Origin: Pseudoalteromonas aliena SW19
GTDB taxonomy: Bacteria; Pseudomonadota; Gammaproteobacteria; Enterobacterales; Alteromonadaceae
Assembly (NCBI RefSeq): GCF_014905615.1
Contig: NZ_AQGU01000026.1
Location: forward strand, 124,001 to 188,000
Direction: 5' to 3'
DNA length: 64,000 bases
Shown here: positions 1 through 8,606 of the stretch, one piece after another
Layout of the letters: every line of letters begins with the position of its first letter
Position numbering within the stretch: the first letter of the stretch is position 1
The notes under the pieces: model-generated
The model's database searches: none
Told to the model about the DNA's origin: nothing
Seen by the model: only the letters and a program-made list of their open reading frames with translations
Program-made: the position numbers and the translations under genes

Positions 1-749
1 ATCTCGGGCGGAATGGAGCGCTCAGCATTACTAAACCCAGTACCTATAGAAAACACCTGCCCTTGTGCTGTTTTTACCCTTAATGCACCTAGCATGCCTT
101 GATACTTACCTTTGCCTGGTAGATGTGCAATCACCACCGCTTCAGCATCCAAATAAGGCTTTAACTTTAATAATGTATTACTGCGCCCTGAACTATGTTT
201 AGCAGAGGCTAAATGAAGCATTACACCCTCGCCGCCTTGTTGAGTGGTTTGTTTGAAGTACTTGGTGAGCTGTTCATTATTAGCAAAGCGGAATTGCTCT
301 ACTGCATCAATATGAGGGGCGTTTAAACGAGTAATAAGCTTACTATAATTTTGGTAGCGAATACTAAAAGGCAAAGCTGCATCAGGCATATCAAATACTT
401 TATAAGTAATTGTTTGCCAATCATGGTTATTAGGTTTTTTTGTTCTTACGATGCCGCTCACCAGTGCGAAGTTTTCGCGCTCTACCCAAAGCTCCCCATC
501 AAGCCATATATTTGGTAAAGGGGCTGTAAACCAACTCGGCGCATTTATAATATTACCTTTACGAGTAACAAACTCAGTGCCAGTCCATATGGCTCTTACG
601 CCATCAAACTTTTCACTGACTAAATACTGACTGACCTCGTAATGCTTAGTTTCGTCGTATACTTTAGCTAATAAAACAGACGGTTGTGCTGCACTTATAC
701 ATTGCGTAAAAAGTACCGCTATAATTAAAAGCATGTATTTAATCGTCAT
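1..749 (-). CDS. ligE: Periplasmic ATP-dependent DNA ligase (LigE type), C-terminus cut by window edge
   Basis: Seals nicks in DNA using ATP. The reading frame starts at the ATG at 749 and runs off the left edge, so only about 249 residues are visible. Residues 1-21 look like a signal peptide (MTIKYMLLIIAVLF then CISAA), which would send the enzyme to the periplasm. The nucleotidyltransferase motifs appear in order: motif I EKFDG with K47 as the adenylated lysine, motif III LDGELW, motif IV EGVMLH and motif V LKLKP. Small exported ligases of this kind (Lig E) are known from marine and pathogenic proteobacteria; a role in extracellular or incoming DNA is proposed for them. The family call is firm. 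The cellular role is inference. Confidence 0.88.
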   Translation of the reverse strand, partial: MTIKYMLLIIAVLFTQCISAAQPSVLLAKVYDETKHYEVSQYLVSEKFDGVRAIWTGTEFVTRKGNIINAPSWFTAPLPNIWLDGELWVERENFALVSGIVRTKKPNNHDWQTITYKVFDMPDAALPFSIRYQNYSKLITRLNAPHIDAVEQFRFANNEQLTKYFKQTTQQGGEGVMLHLASAKHSSGRSNTLLKLKPYLDAEAVVIAHLPGKGKYQGMLGALRVKTAQGQVFSIGTGFSNAERSIPPE

Positions 750-784
750 TATTGGCGCATCCAAGCTAGAAAAGTTGGCTTAAA

Positions 785-1441
785 CTATAGTTGAGATTGC
801 ACCCATTGCCAAAACTCACCTAAGTTATTCATACAGTATGTAGCATGACTAAAGTCATGGCTTTGAGTATATTTATTAGCAATAGCGACAACACGTAAAG
901 AGGCATTGTTGGCCGCCGTAACGCCGGTGAATGTATCCTCAACAGCAATTGCATTGCCTGCCTGTATATTTATCTGCTTAAGCGCCAGTAAATATGGATC
1001 TCCAGCTGGTTTAGGATTAGTTACATCATCTTTTGTCACAACGGTGTCAAATAGCTCATAAAAGCCTAAACCTTTGAGTATTGGTAAGGCCTCACTTTTA
1101 GCACTGCCTGTCACTAAGGCCATTTTAAGTCCACTATTTTTTACCGCCCTTAATGTTTGCTCAGTAAATGGCATAAGCGCTGGTAAATGTGTTATTACAT
1201 ATTTACCAAACAAGCGATATTTTTCATCCGCTAAAAACTGTGCGGTTACTGATAAATTATGCTCTTGTTTAATTTCGATTGCGGCCTCTAAAGTCGGACG
1301 ACCTGAAAAACGCTGACAAAAATCATCTTCTGCATAACTAACGCCATAAGGCTTAAGTAATTTACTCCAACATACAAAGTGCATACTTTCTGAATCGACT
1401 AATGTGCCGTCCATATCAAATAATATTGCTTTTAAAGTCAT
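785..1441 (-). CDS. HAD-superfamily phosphatase, beta-phosphoglucomutase-like
   Basis: A cytoplasmic haloacid-dehalogenase hydrolase of 218 residues, the usual size for subfamily IA. Motif I is FDMDGT, with nucleophile D9 and acid/base D11. Motif II is VTGS, motif III is the lysine in NPKPAGDPY, and motif IV is AVEDTFTGV. A helical cap lies between about residues 18 and 85. The D-x-D-G-T-L-V-D-S-E start followed by a cap is typical of beta-phosphoglucomutase and sugar-phosphatase relatives such as YniC and YqaB. The substrate cannot be read from sequence. It follows the ligase gene in the same direction, 36 bases upstream of the ligase start, so the two may share a transcript. Confidence 0.85.
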   Translation of the reverse strand: MTLKAILFDMDGTLVDSESMHFVCWSKLLKPYGVSYAEDDFCQRFSGRPTLEAAIEIKQEHNLSVTAQFLADEKYRLFGKYVITHLPALMPFTEQTLRAVKNSGLKMALVTGSAKSEALPILKGLGFYELFDTVVTKDDVTNPKPAGDPYLLALKQINIQAGNAIAVEDTFTGVTAANNASLRVVAIANKYTQSHDFSHATYCMNNLGEFWQWVQSQL

Positions 1442-1455
1442 CCTTATTCCTTATT

Positions 1456-1652
1456 TAACCTGAACTCTGGTTAAGATATTTACTAACATATTGAATTATA
1501 GTGATATTTAAATTTATTTTCTCTATCCAGAGATTTTCAGTGAAAGCAAGGCGAATTTACGCGTCAATAGCGGGCCTATTGCAAGTAAATTCAACGCAGT
1601 TAGCGCTGAAAATAGCTGCTTGAGATAGATTTATTGTCCAGAGTTCAGGTTA
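1456..1652. repeat. Interspersed repeat, family C, bounded by 15 bp inverted repeats
   Basis: TAACCTGAACTCTGG at 1456-1470 is matched exactly by its reverse complement CCAGAGTTCAGGTTA at 1638-1652, enclosing about 197 bp with no gene. Inside, 1545-1625 forms a second imperfect hairpin. A related end-half occurs at 61046-61095. The size, the terminal inverted repeats and the lack of coding suggest a small non-autonomous mobile repeat. Confidence 0.7.
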
Positions 1653-1713
1653 TTTAACTTGATCTAAATTTTGACAATAAAAAAGGCGCTTTAAGCACCT
1701 CTATCATTAACAT

Positions 1714-1878
1714 TATACCAATTGCATTAAATTAGTGATCTATTATAGCGATAAGAAAATAGCGCAATAACAAGGCTAAAATTATGATACATAGTTGTTT
1801 TATATAAATAATTTTTAACGTAGTTAGTGAGTTATTTAATACGCTAGAATGATCATGTTTTTTATAAGATTGGTATTA
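1714..1878. repeat. Interspersed repeat, family A, copy 1
   Basis: It begins TTATACCAAT and ends ATTGGTATTA, giving near-perfect terminal inverted repeats around an A+T-rich, gene-free 165 bp. The same ends and internal blocks (GCATTAAATTAGTGA, AATTTTTAACG, AATGATCATGTTT) recur at 57772-57968 and in part at 4969-5131, all in the same orientation. The last three bases (TTA, 1876-1878) are also the TAA stop codon of the neighbouring minus-strand gene. Confidence 0.75.
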
Positions 1879-2175
1879 TTCAGTTAAACCAGCTGGCGGC
1901 TCACCGATAGCTTCTTCACCCGTTTCAATATCAACAAGTTCATAACCACGTGCTTTTCGCACGACTTTAAGCACCGGTTTTTCAAATGCTGTTTTTAAGC
2001 GCTCCGAGTCATCTTTTAATTCATCAAGCGTTGTTCCAAAAGGCGCAGCCCCCGTTTCAGACCAATTAGTTACTTTACCATTTAGGTTATATTCTACTTC
2101 GTGTATTTGGTACTGTGCTGCTTCATCTTTAGTCGCTTCACAAAAAATCACACGGTAATTCCAAAATCCAGCCAT
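1876..2175 (-). CDS. Small conserved-looking hypothetical protein (99 residues)
   Basis: A soluble acidic protein with no signal peptide or membrane segment. It starts MAGFWNYRVIFCEATKDEA and ends in an acidic Glu/Gly/Pro-rich tail. The pattern of short strands with the phrase YQIHEVEYN resembles small uncharacterised bacterial proteins of the DUF6881 kind; that is a recollection, not a search result. It has a separate promoter region from the TonB receptor upstream, which ends in a terminator at 2229-2253. Its stop codon is the terminal TTA of repeat copy 1. No function can be assigned. Confidence 0.6.
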   Translation of the reverse strand: MAGFWNYRVIFCEATKDEAAQYQIHEVEYNLNGKVTNWSETGAAPFGTTLDELKDDSERLKTAFEKPVLKVVRKARGYELVDIETGEEAIGEPPAGLTE

Positions 2176-2228
2176 TGTTTTATCCCATTAAATTAATTAG
2201 CGCTACTTTACCAGCTTTATAAAAACAT

Positions 2229-2253
2229 AAAAGCCTGCACAAGGCAGGCTTTT
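2229..2253 (-). terminator. Rho-independent terminator after TonB receptor
   Basis: Hairpin AAGCCTGC / GCAGGCTT (2231-2238 and 2244-2251) with a 5-base loop, flanked by A and T runs on both sides. It sits just past the stop of the minus-strand receptor gene and upstream of the small gene at 1876-2175. Confidence 0.8.
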
Positions 2254-2280
2254 AAAAATTAATATAATTTAGGGTTATCT

Positions 2281-4566
2281 TTAGAAAAAGTTAACTTTAA
2301 ATTCAGCACCAACATAGCGTTCTTCATTAACAATACCTGTATTGTTATTAAAATCGACTGCGCCAATTACTTGCTGCTCGTCAAATAAGTTACGAACAAA
2401 GGCAGCAACTTCATATTCGTAGTCGCCTTCAGACCATGTGTAACCAGTACGAAGGCCTGTTTCAACAAGTTCTTTACCTTCAAATTCTACTGATTCATAA
2501 AGGAACATATTGATTTTACTACGGTAAGAAATATCACCGCTAGCGAAGAAGTTACCATCGGCAAGCTCTTTAGTATAACGAAGTGTAAAGTTCGAGATCC
2601 ACTCTGGTGCGTGCGGTAAGCTGTTACCATTAAGGATTGCGCGATCTTCAGGTCCAAATGCACCTGCGACTTGGAAAGTTGGGTCTGTAACTTTACATTG
2701 AGCACAAACGGCTACAGCTAAACCGTTATCTTTAATTTCTGTTTTATTGTAGCTTAAGTTAAATGATGCATTGAATTCATCGCTTAATACCCATTGAGTA
2801 TCTAACTCAAAACCATATCCCGTCGTTTTATCTGCATTCACTAAACGGTTAAAGTTAGCACCACCACCAACGGCAGTAAGTTGTTGGTCGTCCATTGTGT
2901 AGTAAAAAACAGTTGCATTAACACGGCCTTGACCGTCTAAAACGTCTGATTTAATACCTGTTTCGTATGACGTTACTGTTTCTGATTCAGCTGTTGTTAC
3001 ATCATCACCAAACAAAATTCGACCTTGTAAACTCGGTGCGCGGAAGCTGTTTGCTATACGGCCGTACCAGTTAACGTCATCGTTTACTTTGTAATTTGCA
3101 GATAAATCCCAGCTAACGTGGTCATCACTTACATCACGCTCTACAAGTAAAGCACCACCACCAATTGGGCTAAGTGTACGGTCAGCTACAAAATCTTTAT
3201 CATCATCAGAGTAACGAAGACCCGCTGTTACTTTTAAATCATCAGTAAAAGTATAATCTACTGAACCAAATATAGCCCAAGCAGTTGTATCTTGTTGCTG
3301 GCGAACAAAGCCATTTAAAGTGCCATTACTTGATGTATCGTAACTAAAGTTTTCAATTGTTAGTTCTTCATCAAAGTAAAATACACCCACTTGATAATTT
3401 AAGTCGCCATCGAAATTACTTGATAAACGTAGCTCTTGCGTTAACTGGTCGTGATCAGGAATACCATCAGCACTTTCTGAAGAGAAAGGGATGAAACCAG
3501 GTCCCATATTAACGGCAACACTATCAATAGAGTAACCACCATAACCACCATCGATATCACCACGTGAGTATATTTCAGCACTTTCCCAAGCAGAAATTGA
3601 CGTAATTGTGTGGTTTTCAAGTTCCCATTCAAGCTTTAAACTTACGCCTTCAGACTCTACTTGTTGAGTAGAGCGTGATGCCGCATCTTGATAAACAACA
3701 TCGTTTTCAAAATTATCGACTAACTCGTTAGTACCTGGTTTAATTACGTTTGCACGAAAGGCAATGGGTGAACCATCTAAATCACGTGTGTGATAGTTTA
3801 ATAAAGCAGTGAAGTCATCGCCTTCGTATAAAAATTGAACTCGCGCTGCTTTTTCAGTGTATCCACCTTGCTCATCTTTAGCCTCAAAGCCTGGCGCTTG
3901 GTTATCAATGTAATCATCTTTGTCTTGCCATAATAAAGACACGCGAGCAGATAAGCGATCTGTTAAAGCACCGCCAACAGCACCACTTGTATCTATAGCA
4001 CCACGACTTCCATAAGAAACAGAGCCATAGCCATCAAACTCTTGACTTGGTTTAACTGTATCAAACTTAACAAGACCAGCCGGTGTATTACGGCCAAACA
4101 ATGTACCTTGTGGTCCACGTAAAACCTCTACGCGTTCAACATCAAATACAGGGAAACCTTTTAAAATAGCATTTTCTTGAACTACTTCATCAACTACAAG
4201 AGAAACAGGTTGTGATGCATTCAAATCAAAATCGGTATTACCTAAACCACGAACATAAAAGCGTGGGAATGAACGACCAAATGAAGACTCAATAGATAAA
4301 CTTGGAATTTTTGCATTTAAAAAACGAATATCCATACCAGCTGAGCTGTAGGCGTCAAGATTATCACCTTGCAGTGCAGATACTGCGACAGGAACTTCTT
4401 GTGCGTTTTCTACACGTTTACGAGCTGTGACTTGAATAACTTCTAATTGATTACTTTTTTTAGCTGTTTCTTGCGCAGCTAAAGAAGAAAATGAAGTACC
4501 TGCTACTGCAGAGAACAACGTTGCATTGATTAGGGTCGCTAACGTAGATCTTTTCATTGCTTTCAT
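2281..4566 (-). CDS. TonB-dependent outer-membrane receptor
   Basis: A 761-residue energised outer-membrane transporter for a scarce ligand such as a siderophore, vitamin or oligomer; the ligand is not evident. Residues 1-30 form a signal peptide ending in SSLAAQ. A TonB-box-like stretch (LEVIQVTARKR) follows, then a plug domain to about residue 170 with VERVEVLRGPQGTLFGRNT. A beta-barrel fills the rest and ends in phenylalanine (KVNFF), as outer-membrane proteins do. No substrate-binding or regulator gene is adjacent. The promoter probably lies near 4739 (extended -10 element), giving a leader of about 165 bases. Sequence alone cannot separate iron from carbohydrate receptors in this class. 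Confidence 0.92.
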   Translation of the reverse strand: MKAMKRSTLATLINATLFSAVAGTSFSSLAAQETAKKSNQLEVIQVTARKRVENAQEVPVAVSALQGDNLDAYSSAGMDIRFLNAKIPSLSIESSFGRSFPRFYVRGLGNTDFDLNASQPVSLVVDEVVQENAILKGFPVFDVERVEVLRGPQGTLFGRNTPAGLVKFDTVKPSQEFDGYGSVSYGSRGAIDTSGAVGGALTDRLSARVSLLWQDKDDYIDNQAPGFEAKDEQGGYTEKAARVQFLYEGDDFTALLNYHTRDLDGSPIAFRANVIKPGTNELVDNFENDVVYQDAASRSTQQVESEGVSLKLEWELENHTITSISAWESAEIYSRGDIDGGYGGYSIDSVAVNMGPGFIPFSSESADGIPDHDQLTQELRLSSNFDGDLNYQVGVFYFDEELTIENFSYDTSSNGTLNGFVRQQQDTTAWAIFGSVDYTFTDDLKVTAGLRYSDDDKDFVADRTLSPIGGGALLVERDVSDDHVSWDLSANYKVNDDVNWYGRIANSFRAPSLQGRILFGDDVTTAESETVTSYETGIKSDVLDGQGRVNATVFYYTMDDQQLTAVGGGANFNRLVNADKTTGYGFELDTQWVLSDEFNASFNLSYNKTEIKDNGLAVAVCAQCKVTDPTFQVAGAFGPEDRAILNGNSLPHAPEWISNFTLRYTKELADGNFFASGDISYRSKINMFLYESVEFEGKELVETGLRTGYTWSEGDYEYEVAAFVRNLFDEQQVIGAVDFNNNTGIVNEERYVGAEFKVNFF

Positions 4567-4738
4567 GTTGGGTTTAACCTTTTGTGTGCACTCTTATTCA
4601 ACGGTTTATGTGTTGCGCAATTTATACCATGGAGGTAAGTTGCGGGCTCGGCCAATTTTTCGCGTCTTGCTATATGCTGCGCGGACCTTATTATCGAGAG
4701 TACAAAAACGATGCGATAAGGCTGAACGAACGCTGGAG

Positions 4739-4747
4739 ATTATACCA
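4739..4747 (-). promoter_or_regulatory. Candidate extended -10 promoter for the TonB receptor
   Basis: On the minus strand the sequence reads TGGTATAAT, a perfect -10 hexamer with a TG extension and a poor -35. It lies about 172 bases upstream of the start codon. The leader contains a CCTTAT/ATAAGG inverted repeat, so a structured 5' region is possible. No start-site data exist. Confidence 0.35.
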
Positions 4748-4920
4748 CTGCCAAATAATTTTACTGCATAAAATTGTAAACTTTTTTGTAACATTTAACT
4801 ACAATTCACGCCATTTTCATACACTTTAGCGTCTAAAAGCACGAAAAAGAGGACATATGTCCTTCCCTGTAAAATAGCTATTAAAGTAGCTAGTTTCGTT
4901 TTTATAATGAAAATTAAAAA

Positions 4921-4950
4921 CAAAAAAGCCGCACGAGCGGCTTTGTTATT
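4921..4950 (-). terminator. Rho-independent terminator (mscS side)
   Basis: Hairpin AAAGCCGC-ACGA-GCGGCTTT at 4925-4944. Its minus-strand T-rich tail points it at transcripts coming from the mscS gene, from which it is now separated by repeat copy 2. Confidence 0.7.
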
Positions 4951-4968
4951 TTTAATGATGAAATGCTT

Positions 4969-5131
4969 TTATACCAATCTGCTTATATATGAGGTCTATT
5001 TAACGTTAAAAAATTACGCTAGAACTAGGCAAAAATTTTTGTATCTAGTGGTTCTAAATAAAAAATTTTAACGACGTTATAGTGCAATTTAATTCGTTAA
5101 ATTGAGCAAAGATTTATGCAGTTTGGTATTA
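4969..5131. repeat. Interspersed repeat, family A, copy 2 (diverged)
   Basis: Starts TTATACCAAT and ends TTTGGTATTA, with the internal block AATTTTAACGACGTTA shared with copy 3. It also contains its own inverted repeat (CGCTAGAACTAGG... and ...CTAGTGGTTCTA). The terminal TTA (5129-5131) is the stop codon of the minus-strand mscS gene. Orientation matches copies 1 and 3. Confidence 0.65.
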
Positions 5132-5989
5132 GCTCCGCTTAAATGCAATCTCACCGTCTATATGAATATCTCTTTGAGGAAAAGCGATGACAACATCATG
5201 CTCTTCAAATACGGCATAAATACTAAAGCGAATATCACTGCGTACTTTTCTGAGCATAGTTTCAGACTCTGCACACACCCAAAAAATAGCATTAAACACC
5301 AGTGAGCTATCGGCAAAGTCATCAAATAATACCGTCGACTTTGGATCACCTAATATAGCTTCGTGATCATCGAGCACTTGCTGAATTAATTTTTTAACCA
5401 GCAACACATCTGATCCATAAGCAACCCCCACACTTACGGCTGAACGTGCATTACCATCAATTAATGTCCAGTTAGTCACTGTGTTTTCTAATAGCTGACT
5501 ATTGGGAATAAGCATATGCACACCGTCGTTTCGGCGAATACGTGTTGAGCGCGTATTTATTGTCTCTACGACTCCTTTTGCATTACCGACTTCTAAAAAG
5601 TCACCAATACGAATTGGCCGCTCCCACATAAGTATCCAACCACTTATAAAGTTGTTGATAATATTTTGCGCACCAAAACCAACACCAATAGCAATAGCAC
5701 CCGATACAAATGCAAATGCAGTAACAGGAATGCTAAGCACTTCTAAGGATGTAAAAACCAAAATAGCGATACTGATAATAAAGTAGATACGTGTAAATAA
5801 ATGCACTGCGTCTAGACTTAATTTTTTTGCCAATAAGGTTTTTTTTATTAACTTACCAATACGCGTAACAATAAACCAAATAGCAAAGAGTATTAAAGGC
5901 ACTTTAATTATCTTGGCTACGGTAATGTGTACATCGCTGTAACTAAATACAACAAAGGCAAGAATTTGGTTTATGTATTCTAACGTCAT
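5129..5989 (-). CDS. Small-conductance mechanosensitive channel, MscS family
   Basis: An inner-membrane tension-gated channel that releases solutes on hypo-osmotic shock. At 286 residues it has the size of E. coli MscS. Three hydrophobic segments lie at about residues 20-42, 58-84 and 88-118. The third holds the Gly/Ala-rich pore helix FVSGAIAIGVGFGAQNIINN, followed by the family signature GWILMWERPIRIGDFLEVG. The C-terminal beta and alpha/beta cytoplasmic domain ends near FPQRDIHID. It is transcribed away from the dcp gene, and its TAA stop is embedded in the end of repeat copy 2. Confidence 0.93.
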   Translation of the reverse strand: MTLEYINQILAFVVFSYSDVHITVAKIIKVPLILFAIWFIVTRIGKLIKKTLLAKKLSLDAVHLFTRIYFIISIAILVFTSLEVLSIPVTAFAFVSGAIAIGVGFGAQNIINNFISGWILMWERPIRIGDFLEVGNAKGVVETINTRSTRIRRNDGVHMLIPNSQLLENTVTNWTLIDGNARSAVSVGVAYGSDVLLVKKLIQQVLDDHEAILGDPKSTVLFDDFADSSLVFNAIFWVCAESETMLRKVRSDIRFSIYAVFEEHDVVIAFPQRDIHIDGEIAFKRS

Positions 5990-6370
5990 TTATTTTCCAA
6001 ATAAGCAGGAGCGCTTTAAATTAAGTCGCTTTAAAGTAAGATTTTAGCATTAAATTAGCACGCCATAATATAACTAAAACGTGCAGTTAATAAGTTCAAT
6101 ATATGCTTTATGTACAATTTATTAACTCTTTATGACTTTAGCCGCAGTTAACTCCTAATACACAAACAACCTCCTTTTTTATATTTTAAAGTAGCTCAAA
6201 TAATATTATTTAGGGCTGCTTTACCCTCTAAATGCTCATTATTAGTTAATTTGCGCCCAAATAGCGCTTAATACCGATAAACTTTATTGTATATAAATCA
6301 AAATTTGATAAGTTAGCTGTGTTTTTCAACTCGCAAAGCCTATTCCGGCTAATCTTTCTATGGAGTTATT
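5990..6370. other. Divergent intergenic region between mscS and dcp
   Basis: 381 bases of A+T-rich sequence with no supportable gene. It must hold both divergent promoters, but no hexamer pair stands out. A 13 bp palindrome, ATCAAA-A-TTTGAT (6297-6309), lies about 60 bases before the dcp start and could be an operator. GGAG at about 6361 is the dcp ribosome binding site. Confidence 0.4.
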
Positions 6371-8506
6371 ATGCGTAAGACACTGATCGCCACTACTATT
6401 GCTAGTACCCTATTACTATCTGCCTGTTCATCAGATGAAACAAAAAACACGGCAAAAGAAGACACTGCACAAGTGCAAGACATTAACGCAAACAATGTTT
6501 TATTTAAACCAAGCCCATTACAGTACATGGCCCCTGAGTTTAATAAGTTTGGCACTAAAGATTACGAAGCTGCATTCGATGCAGGCATTGCACAACACAC
6601 AGCGCAAATTCAAGCTATCGCTAATAACTCAGCTCCAGTAACATTTGAAAACACATTAGTTGAAATGGAGCTGTCAGGCGAGTTATTGAATCGTGTATCA
6701 GCCGCATTTTATAACTTATCTGGCTTGATCTCAGATGATGAGTACCAACGCATTGATGAAAAAATGGCGCCTGTATTATCGGCTCACTCAGATGATATTT
6801 ATTTAAATAGTGCATTATTTAAACGCGTACAAACAATTTACGACAACCAAGATAAATTGAACGCAGAAGATCAACGCTTAGTTGATTTTTACTACAAGCA
6901 GTTTGTAAAAGCAGGTGCTAAATTAAACGATGCTGAAAAAGCTAAAATGCGTGAAATAAACTCAGAGCTAGCTCAGCTATCGACTGCGTTTTCACAGAAC
7001 ATTTTAAAATCGTACAAAGAAGACGTTATTGTCGTTACTGATAAGAGCAAATTAGCGGGTCTTTCTGAAGGTGAAATTGCCGGTCTTGCAGCTTCTGCTA
7101 AAAAAGCGGGCAAAGACGGCTACATGATCACGCTAGTAAATACAACGCAACAGCCAATTTTAAGCAGCCTTGAAAACCGCGATTTACGTGAGCAAGTTTT
7201 TAAAGCTTCTGCAAACCGTGCTGCAAAAACTAACGGCCCTATCATTATCAAAGAAACCAACCTACGCGCTCAAAAAGCTGAGCTTTTAGGCTATAAAGAT
7301 TGGGCTTCTTATGTAATGACATCACGTATGGCGCAAACCACTGATAACGTATATGGCATTTTAGATGATCTTGCACCGAAAGCAGTTGAAAAAGCGAAAA
7401 TAGAAGCTGCCGCCATTCAAAAAGTAATTAACGATTCTGGCGAAAGCTTTGAGCTTAAACCATGGGATTGGACTTTTTATGCTGAAAAAGTACGAGCAGA
7501 AAAGTACAACTTAGACCCAGCCCTTGTTAAACCATACTTTGAAATGCAGTCGGTAATTCACGACGGTTTATTCTTCGCAATGAATAAACTTTACGGCATT
7601 ACATTTAAAGAGCGTAAAGACCTGCCTGTTTATCATGAAGACGTAACTGTGTATGAAGTATTTAACGCTGATAACAGTGCCATTGGCTTATTTTACTTAG
7701 ACCCTTACGCACGTGAAGGTAAACGTGGCGGTGCATGGATGAGTGCATACGTAAGCGAAAGTGGCTTAAAAGGCACTAAACCGGTTATTTATAATGCGCA
7801 AAACATTCCAAAACCTGCTGCAGGCGAACCTACGCTAATGACGTTTGACGAAGTGTCTACTATGTTCCATGAATTTGGTCATGCTGCACACGGTTTATTC
7901 TCAGATGTTAAATACCCAAGCTTAGCGGGTACTGCAACGGCGCGTGACTTTGTTGAATTTCCGTCGCAAGCAAACGAAGATTGGATGATTGAACCAACGG
8001 TACTTGCTAACTACGCTAAGCATTACAAAACGGGTGAACCAATTCCAAAAGCGTTACTTGATAAAGTGCTTGAATCGCAAAAATTCAACCAAGGTTACGG
8101 TACTACTGAGTATTTAGCTGCTGCATTGCTTGATATGGAATGGCATTCATTTGGTTCTGATGAAAAAGTAACTGACGTTCAAACCTTTGAGCAAGATGCA
8201 TTAGAAAAACACGGTATTGCTTACTACCCTGTACCACCGCGTTATAAGTCAAACTTCTTTAGCCATACATTCGCAGGCGGTTATTCAGCTGGTTACTATG
8301 CGTATCTTTGGACTGAAGTATTTGCAGCAGATGCTTTTGCACATATGGAAAATAACGGCGGCTTAACACGTAAAAATGGTGATAAGTTCCGTAAAGAAAT
8401 CCTATCAAAAGGTAATAGCCGCGACTTAATGCAAAGCTATATTGAGTTTAGAGGTCAAAAACCAACAACCGACGCACTACTTAAGCGCCGTGGTTTAGTT
8501 GAATAA
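6371..8506 (+). CDS. dcp: Peptidyl-dipeptidase Dcp, M3 family zinc metallopeptidase, lipoprotein
   Basis: Removes C-terminal dipeptides from oligopeptides. The 711-residue protein has a lipoprotein signal peptide with lipobox LLLSACSS (Cys19), so it is probably membrane-anchored in the periplasm, unlike cytosolic relatives. The zinc site is HEFGH, with H500, E501 and H504, plus the downstream glutamate E529 in DFVEFPSQ, as expected for M3 peptidases. The helical N-terminal half precedes the catalytic domain. The ATG is preceded by GGAG. A strong terminator follows at 8531. Thimet oligopeptidase or oligopeptidase A are the alternatives within M3; the lipoprotein Dcp subgroup fits best. Confidence 0.9.
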   Translation: MRKTLIATTIASTLLLSACSSDETKNTAKEDTAQVQDINANNVLFKPSPLQYMAPEFNKFGTKDYEAAFDAGIAQHTAQIQAIANNSAPVTFENTLVEMELSGELLNRVSAAFYNLSGLISDDEYQRIDEKMAPVLSAHSDDIYLNSALFKRVQTIYDNQDKLNAEDQRLVDFYYKQFVKAGAKLNDAEKAKMREINSELAQLSTAFSQNILKSYKEDVIVVTDKSKLAGLSEGEIAGLAASAKKAGKDGYMITLVNTTQQPILSSLENRDLREQVFKASANRAAKTNGPIIIKETNLRAQKAELLGYKDWASYVMTSRMAQTTDNVYGILDDLAPKAVEKAKIEAAAIQKVINDSGESFELKPWDWTFYAEKVRAEKYNLDPALVKPYFEMQSVIHDGLFFAMNKLYGITFKERKDLPVYHEDVTVYEVFNADNSAIGLFYLDPYAREGKRGGAWMSAYVSESGLKGTKPVIYNAQNIPKPAAGEPTLMTFDEVSTMFHEFGHAAHGLFSDVKYPSLAGTATARDFVEFPSQANEDWMIEPTVLANYAKHYKTGEPIPKALLDKVLESQKFNQGYGTTEYLAAALLDMEWHSFGSDEKVTDVQTFEQDALEKHGIAYYPVPPRYKSNFFSHTFAGGYSAGYYAYLWTEVFAADAFAHMENNGGLTRKNGDKFRKEILSKGNSRDLMQSYIEFRGQKPTTDALLKRRGLVE

Positions 8507-8530
8507 TTAATAATTTAGTTATTCTCTTAT

Positions 8531-8552
8531 AAAAGCCCGCTTGCGGGCTTTT
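8531..8552 (+). terminator. Rho-independent terminator after dcp
   Basis: Perfect hairpin AAAAGCCCGC-TT-GCGGGCTTTT immediately downstream of the dcp stop codon. Confidence 0.88.
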
Positions 8553-8606
8553 ATTGTTTATAGATCAATATATAACAGATAAACTGCTGTCATTAATTAT
8601 TTAAAG

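Noticed and set aside
1456..1652. CRISPR array or structured small RNA in the 1.4-1.9 kb gap
   Set aside because: There are no regularly spaced repeats. Terminal inverted repeats and a related copy elsewhere point to an interspersed repeat.
4526..4829. Two overlapping short plus-strand frames before the TonB receptor
   Set aside because: They lie in the receptor's leader and signal-peptide region, lack ribosome sites and have improbable composition.
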